From: Mactromeris polynyma | Lineage: Eukaryota > Mollusca > Bivalvia > Venerida > Mactridae | Reading direction: 5' to 3' | Assembly: GCA_032209605.1 (NCBI GenBank) | Contig: JASFXZ010000015.1 | Span: forward strand, 3,224,001-3,288,000 | DNA length: 64,000 bases | In this document: positions 59,601-64,000 of the stretch, in pieces | How positions within the stretch are numbered: position 1 is the first letter of the stretch | Layout: every line of letters begins with the position of its first letter | Translations under genes and position numbers: made by a program | The notes under the pieces: model-generated | What the model saw: only the letters and a program-made list of their open reading frames with translations | The model's database searches: none | What the model was told of the DNA's origin: nothing

Positions 59601-62555
59601 CATAAACAATCTGCGTCGAAAAAAGGCTTTTGTCAATTTTCGTCAATCGTACTTGTTTATGTTGTATTAATTATTGCATAAATGAAAAATATTTGATAAA
59701 GTTGTTCATAAACTATTTTGATATACATAACTCTTTTCATCAACCGAAACAAAAAAGACATGTATCCAGATTTTGAATTTCACAATTGGAGTTTTCTTTG
59801 TCATGTTATGTTACAAAATTTAGGACCTATTTGTGTCCACTGAGTTTAGATATTTTGTGTTGAAGCATTGCTTAATCTGATTAAAATAATCAAACCAGTT
59901 TTCTAGATGGGTCATTTTCAACTTTTGCTATTTCTTAATTTGACAAGTTAACGTAGAATGAATGAGTTGATCATAGAAGCAAAGTATTGAATGTCAATAG
60001 TCAGTACGGGATGTATGATTAAAAACTATTCAATGACTTATTGGGTTTCACACGACTACGACAATAATTTATCGTAGCAGTATGGAAACATGTGTGCTAT
60101 TGGAGGAGCACAGTTACTTCCCAAAGGTAAACCGATCTTTTGCAGGTATACTGATAGGAAGGATTGTAATAATGTGATGGTGACAATGCACTGTTTTATT
60201 ACGAAATCAAATTTTAATAACAATGTAAACTTCTATTATTGTCATGGTATACTTCAGGTTTGGCAGATTCATGTAGTGCTGTCAGTGATTGTGCTGGTGT
60301 AACCAATGCAGAATGTGCGTCTGCTACTTGTAAATGTTCAAATGGATATAAACCAAACAGTGCTATTTGTAACCTAGGTATTATGTTCGTTATGTATTAC
60401 CATATTTCTTGTCAGCCGATTCAAAAATAGTTTAAGCATTCGAATATGTAGCGTATTTCTGTCAGTAAACGTGTAATTTGTATATATCATGTTTAACACC
60501 GGCTTTCAAAATATGTTCAGTTATACGGAATGGAGTTGACCAAACCGGATTTCCTAGAATTAATTACGGCAGGACGTGTCTAGCCAAGCCCGGGAATCGA
60601 ACACTCCAGTGTGATAGCTGTCGCTTGAACTACTGAGTAACCGAAGGGGCTGGTAAATGAATACATATAACAAGAAGAGAATTGGCTACAAACGTTATCA
60701 TTTCATACATCAATGAGGAAATTTGAACCTAATCAATTAATCAGTAAACAACCCAGATCAGTTACCGAAGTTTATTGACTGTCCTAACTTCCTTTCATAC
60801 CGAAATGCATAAAAGTCTTAAAGTTAAACGATGCAAAAGGGGGCAGTAATTAATTTAAAAAAAAGTTAAATGTAAGAATTAATTTGTATTTGTAATACTT
60901 ATGTGTTAAGCTTCCATGAGATTGCTTTACATTTTATACAATGGTTCAGTATTTGACCTGAAATCATACAGAGTAACTAGGCAAAGGTACGTGGACTAAT
61001 AGTTTTAATGCCTGCAAAAAGTCACTTCGACATTCATAACTAGTACTTGGTGTTATGATACATTTGGGGTTTTTCATAAGTTAAACAGTTTCTCAGGGTC
61101 ACATCAATAGTCTATGAAACAACTATGTGGTGTGTATACGTTGAATGTACAATAAACAGATTAGTAAGAGAACAAACATTAATAAGATGAATGTATTGAA
61201 CTTTGATAGTATTTAAAATCTCATTTTTAAGTGATGTTTTCCTATGTTTAGAATCCGGAGCGGTCTCGATGCAATCAGCTGTCGGTTTGGTGTTTGGGTC
61301 ATTGATGGTGCTTCTGATCCAGGCCCTGTAAGCCGAATTTGTAACAGCGCACTAACAATGCTAAAGTGTTATCATTATTTATTCAGTCTGTCCTAACCTG
61401 CCATTACGCCTTCCTTTCATTAATATGTATAATAATGTTTACATTGTAGTTCATGGAACGGCTTGTACAGGAGCTGGGATTTGTGAAGGTCTCGCACATT
61501 CAGTTTGTCTTCAAACCAAATTTGCATGTGCTCCAGGCTATGTAAAAAGCAATAACATTTGCTCTCCAAGTAAGTAAGATGTAATTACATCAGATGGTAA
61601 AAATGTTATCACCCATTCTACTCCCTTCTCCGGTAAAATTATATAGTGTACACGTCTGACTGACACTTTTTACAACTAAACACATTTCGAGCCAAACATC
61701 GCACTATGAACTTCAAAATATATCTATGAAATGCACCGAAAAATACGCATTAACCACGACAACTTCTTTATGAGAGTCCGTCAAGTATTAGCGAAACTTT
61801 CTTCCAAAATGCATATAGACTTGAAGTTATACGATGCAAAAGGGGCAATAATTAATTAAATTCGTTATAAATGTATCAATTCATTTGTATTTGTAATACT
61901 TATGTTTAAAGCTTCCATGCGATTTCTTTACATTTTATACAATGGTTCAGAACAATTATAGTATAACATAGCAATATACTTGTGTTTACATTTTAGTTTA
62001 TGGAACTACTTGTTCAGAAACTGATGATTGTGCCATTGTGACTGCCTTTCATTATGTAAAAAATTATGATACTGTTTATATTGTAGTTTATGGAACGGCA
62101 TGTACAGGAACTGGGAGTTGTAAAGGTCTCGCAAATTCAGCTTGTACTGCAAGCAAATGTGCATGTGTCCAAGGCTATGTAGCAAGCAATAACATTTGTT
62201 CTCCAGGTAGATTATATTTAATTGACCTGAAATCCTACAGCGTAACTAGGCTAAGTAGACATGTAATAATAGTTTCAATGTCTGCAAATGGTCACTTCCA
62301 CGTTCATAACTTATTATACATTTGGGTTTTTCATAAGTTTAACAGTTTCTCAGGGTCACATCAATAGACTATGAAACAATTGTGTGCTGTGTAAACATTA
62401 ATAAGATGAATTTATTTAACTCTGATAGTATTTAAAATCTCATTTATTGCTTAATTGATGTTTTCCTATTTTTAGAATCCGGAGCGGTATCGATGAAATT
62501 AGCTGTCGGTTTGGTTATTGGGTCATTGATGGTGCTTCTGATCCATGCCCTGTAA
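50608..62555 (+). CDS. Gene 3: EGF-like multi-module protein with alternative GPI-type tails (spliced)
   Basis: Core exons are 50608-50628, 54178-54238, 54628-54786, 55876-56028 and 60258-60377. The short form ends with 61252-61331 (197 residues). A long form would skip that exon and use 61450-61569, 62087-62206 and 62476-62555 (277 residues). Residues 1-27 form a signal peptide (DPGSLLAVIIFIAAVRHGQT after the first exon's MMVMFKM). Modules 1 and 2 are a recent exon duplication with a long Gly/Asn/Asp-rich third loop (spacing 5,10,13,1,10 and 5,8,13,1,10). Module 3 is of the usual size. Both tails read ESGAVSM, then a run of uncharged residues to the end, which fits a GPI-anchor signal. The protein is therefore likely tethered outside the cell. 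Function is not known. Confidence 0.68.
50629..54177. other. Gene 3 intron 1
   Basis: About 3.5 kb, similar in length to gene 2 intron 1 (3.3 kb). No additional module exon was recognised. Confidence 0.5.
52213..52330. repeat. 69-bp tandem duplication
   Basis: AGCAAGATAAACAATACTCC at 52213 and 52282, each followed by a TATAACTGGAG block. Confidence 0.75.
54178..54238 (+). CDS. Gene 3 exon 2: signal peptide
   Basis: A 61-nt exon after cctattacag, ending ACAG|gttcat in phase 1. Reads DPGSLLAVIIFIAAVRHGQT. The LLAVIIFIAAV core is a typical signal sequence. Confidence 0.7.
54628..54786 (+). CDS. Gene 3 exon: EGF-like module 1 (long loop)
   Basis: A 159-nt phase 1-1 exon ending AAAG|gttagt. Six Cys, with a 13-residue loop between Cys3 and Cys4 (SNGGDADGN) not found in genes 1 and 2. 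Confidence 0.75.
55876..56028 (+). CDS. Gene 3 exon: EGF-like module 2 (long loop)
   Basis: A 153-nt phase 1-1 exon, duplicated from the previous one together with its introns (offset 1248 bp). The SNGGDADGNCICTG core is unchanged, while the Cys2-Cys3 loop is two codons shorter. Confidence 0.75.
58212..59121. repeat. Dispersed inverted motif set ATAACGTATCTTA
   Basis: TAAGATACGTTAT occurs at 58212, 58544 and 58559. Its reverse complement, exact or with one change, occurs at 58906, 58925, 59088 and 59109. The orientation flips in the middle, giving a MITE-like layout in the long gene 3 intron. Confidence 0.65.
60258..60377 (+). CDS. Gene 3 exon: EGF-like module 3
   Basis: A 120-nt phase 1-1 exon after atacttcag, ending CTAG|gtatta. 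Starts GLADSC; Cys spacing 5,7,4,1,10. Confidence 0.72.
60584..60653 (-). repeat. tRNA-like SINE head
   Basis: On the minus strand, CCAGCCCCTTCGGTTACTCA…AGTAGTTCAAGCGAC precedes box B GTTCGATTCC. Lies in a gene 3 intron. Confidence 0.55.
61252..61331 (+). CDS. Gene 3 terminal exon A (GPI-type tail)
   Basis: After tatgtttag the frame reads ESGAVSMQSAVGLVFGS, then a hydrophobic end, with TAA at 61329-61331. Small residues (SGA) followed by a spacer and about 15 hydrophobic residues fit a GPI attachment signal. Confidence 0.65.
61450..61569 (+). CDS. Gene 3 downstream module exon, one Cys lost
   Basis: A 120-nt phase 1-1 exon after acattgtag, ending CCAA|gtaagt. It matches the exon at 62087, but where that has SKCAC this has TKFAC, so Cys4 is replaced by Phe and five Cys remain. 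It lies beyond terminal exon A and is used only if that exon is skipped. Confidence 0.55.
61997..62206 (+). CDS. Gene 3 last module exon with optional truncated module in front
   Basis: From the acceptor at 61995-61996 the frame opens as VYGTTCSETDDCAIVT, the first third of a module, then runs 16 codons through intron-like sequence straight into a second acceptor (62085-62086) and the complete module VYGTACTGTGSCKG… (62087-62206, spacing 5,7,4,1,10). The two acceptors are 90 bp apart, so both exon forms keep the frame. Using the upstream one adds an odd two-Cys segment. Confidence 0.55.
62476..62555 (+). CDS. Gene 3 terminal exon B (GPI-type tail)
   Basis: Second copy of the tail exon, differing from copy A by a few residues (ESGAVSMKLAVGLVIGS, hydrophobic end, TAA 62553-62555). 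The flanking sequence is also shared with copy A for several hundred bases. Confidence 0.65.
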
Positions 62556-63409
62556 GGCAAATTTGTAACAGCGCACTAACAATGCTAAAGTGTTATACTT
62601 ATTTATTCAGAAATAATTTTCTTCCTTCTTGTTTTCTATCACGACGTCATCAGACAAACAGTATCTGGTCAGCGATTTACGACTAATAACCCAATTATTC
62701 AGTGCGAATTTATTGTGAAGCCAAATATGTGTGTCAAATACGTTAACTTTGTGATCAGTGTTTGAGCATAGTTCTAAATGTTGATGGTTATTTTAACAAG
62801 AGTTATCTTTTATTAATTTATTTTCCCACAAAAGGTATGTGTTATGATGAAAGATGTCAATGCTACATATACAGTTAATTCCACAAAATCATTTTAGCAA
62901 TTGTACTTTGTTGTGTGCGAGAATGAGATTTCAGTACGAATTGATAAGCGCCAAAACAAATATAATAACTCCTGCATTAAAGCTATGTCACAATACTGTA
63001 ACAATATACCATGAACTAATTGTGCATATGTATTTTCATACGATGTCATGTTTTATTATTTTGTCTTGGGAAATGGAAACAATTTATACGTTTACACTTA
63101 TTATTTTCAATTTAATATTTTTAACGCCAACTGGCAGTGAAATCCTGATTTTCTCACGATTAATAAACTTAAGTATACTTTTGTGAAATTGTGCTTTCAT
63201 ATCACTCCCCTTTTTCTGTTTGTTTAATAAAGAGAAAAAAATGCACCCTGCGAGCATTTGTTGATTGTCAACTGAGCAAATCATCTTGACACGTGAGCAG
63301 GTTGCTTGTTATGCTTTCGTTTTAATGCCATTTATATGGCATAGAACGTAGCGATGTGTAGCTACATTCATTGATGGTTTATCATACGAGATATATCAAC
63401 AACATCTGT
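62556..63409. other. Gene 3 3' region
   Basis: AT-rich. AATAAA occurs near 63162 and 63225 and may serve polyadenylation. No further gene. Confidence 0.4.
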
Positions 63410-63990
63410 AGTATTTATTCAAGAACTTGTGGTGAGTAAACAGTTCAGAGCAATGTCTTGTATAAATGCAACGTCTGATGCAATAACACATATGTTGACA
63501 GCGATTGTTAATAATTTAAAACAAAGCATTTGCCTGATAGTATAAGCAAACATAATTTACATACTATCAATATAATATTGAAAATTAGGTTGCATTGTGG
63601 GCATTGATCCTGTTGAAAGCCAATGAACGTGACATATACTGATAAGTTCAGTTGGGATTTTTTTTGTTTCTACAGCTAAATGAAACCAACATTAATTCGT
63701 AAACTTGACATATTTTGTACAAACAAAACATCTTTTCAAGACCACGTCTATTAAATTTACGTATCGGCAAGTTGTATCATCTTACTAGATTTAAAATAAA
63801 TCAGTATATATCCAGTTTCCGTGTGCATTATGATATCGTACATATATATACGTATAAATGAATGTAAAACCCGGACGTGTATGTCCATGTTTTTTTTCAA
63901 TCCAGTATAAAGACAAAACTTGTTTGTACTGTTGTATGTGCCAATGTTGGTAATAAACATTTGCTTTAAACAAAATGTGTTGTCTTGTGT
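63410..63990. repeat. Gene 3 3' flank block, shared with gene 2
   Basis: Counterpart of 30430-31130. AATAAACATTTGCTTT lies at about 63953. Confidence 0.6.
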
Positions 63991-64000
63991 CAACTATCAT

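Larger units (their letters stand above)
60820..62600 (+). repeat. Duplicated 3' unit of gene 3
   Basis: 60820-61380 and 61830-62610 share GATGCAAAAGGGG, TTTATACAATGGTTCAG, TTGACCTGAAATC, TTTCTCAGGGTCACATCAAT and the tail exon. In the first copy the module exon between the second and third landmarks is missing. Confidence 0.65.

Overview
This is a gene-poor, AT-rich stretch of animal nuclear DNA, probably from a bivalve mollusc. The organism is an inference from the split genes with long introns, the expanded small Cys-rich EGF-like exons, the tRNA-derived SINE heads and the mixture of DNA transposon relics. There is no bacterial-style gene organisation. Most open reading frames over 60 codons are noise. 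The real coding signal is a set of short exons of about 110-160 nt with symmetrical phase-1 introns.

The backbone is a tandem family of three plus-strand genes. Each encodes a small secreted protein: a signal peptide, then Cys-rich EGF-like modules with one module per exon, then a short C-terminal exon. Every complete module ends in Cys-x-Cys-x10-Cys. Gene 1 (831-8586) has two modules and a C-terminal exon that stops after five residues. Gene 2 (16409-30006) has five modules and a hydrophobic tail. Gene 3 (50608-62555) has three core modules, then two alternative C-terminal hydrophobic (GPI-signal-like) exons with extra or damaged modules between them. Genes 2 and 3 share a nearly identical core promoter, with TATATAAG exactly 30 bp upstream of an initiator-like TCAGTG. 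The family grew by duplication at several levels: whole genes with flanks, exon pairs (gene 2), single exons (gene 3) and C-terminal units (gene 3). Extra copies of the flanking blocks without exons fill 35-41 kb.

Mobile DNA is the other main content. At 43346-47457 lies a 4.1-kb DNA transposon with perfect 34-bp inverted ends and a DUF7869-like transposase gene broken by two single-base frameshifts. At 24628-26198, in a gene 2 intron, lies a 1.57-kb fold-back element with about 335-bp inverted arms, a 6-bp target duplication and an internal 116-bp satellite. At 38668-39183 is a hAT-like MITE whose empty site is preserved in a paralogous block. There are two decayed Tc1-like transposase relics (about 11.2 and 49.5 kb, minus strand), a decayed Myb/SANT-like gene of PIF/Harbinger type (33.5-34.5 kb, minus) with PIF-like terminal sequence near 34.8 kb, several tRNA-like SINE heads (one tandemly duplicated), a perfect-stem palindrome near 20.6 kb and a dispersed ATAACGTATCTTA inverted motif set near 58.2-59.1 kb. 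A minus-strand coding-like but broken region at about 9.9-11.0 kb is not recognised.

How the genes work together: the three proteins look like paralogous extracellular or membrane-tethered Cys-rich proteins. Their diversity comes from module number and tail type (free, doubtful or GPI-like). No enzyme or pathway is visible. All exon models rest on splice-site consensus, frame continuity and paralogue comparison by eye; no transcript data were available.
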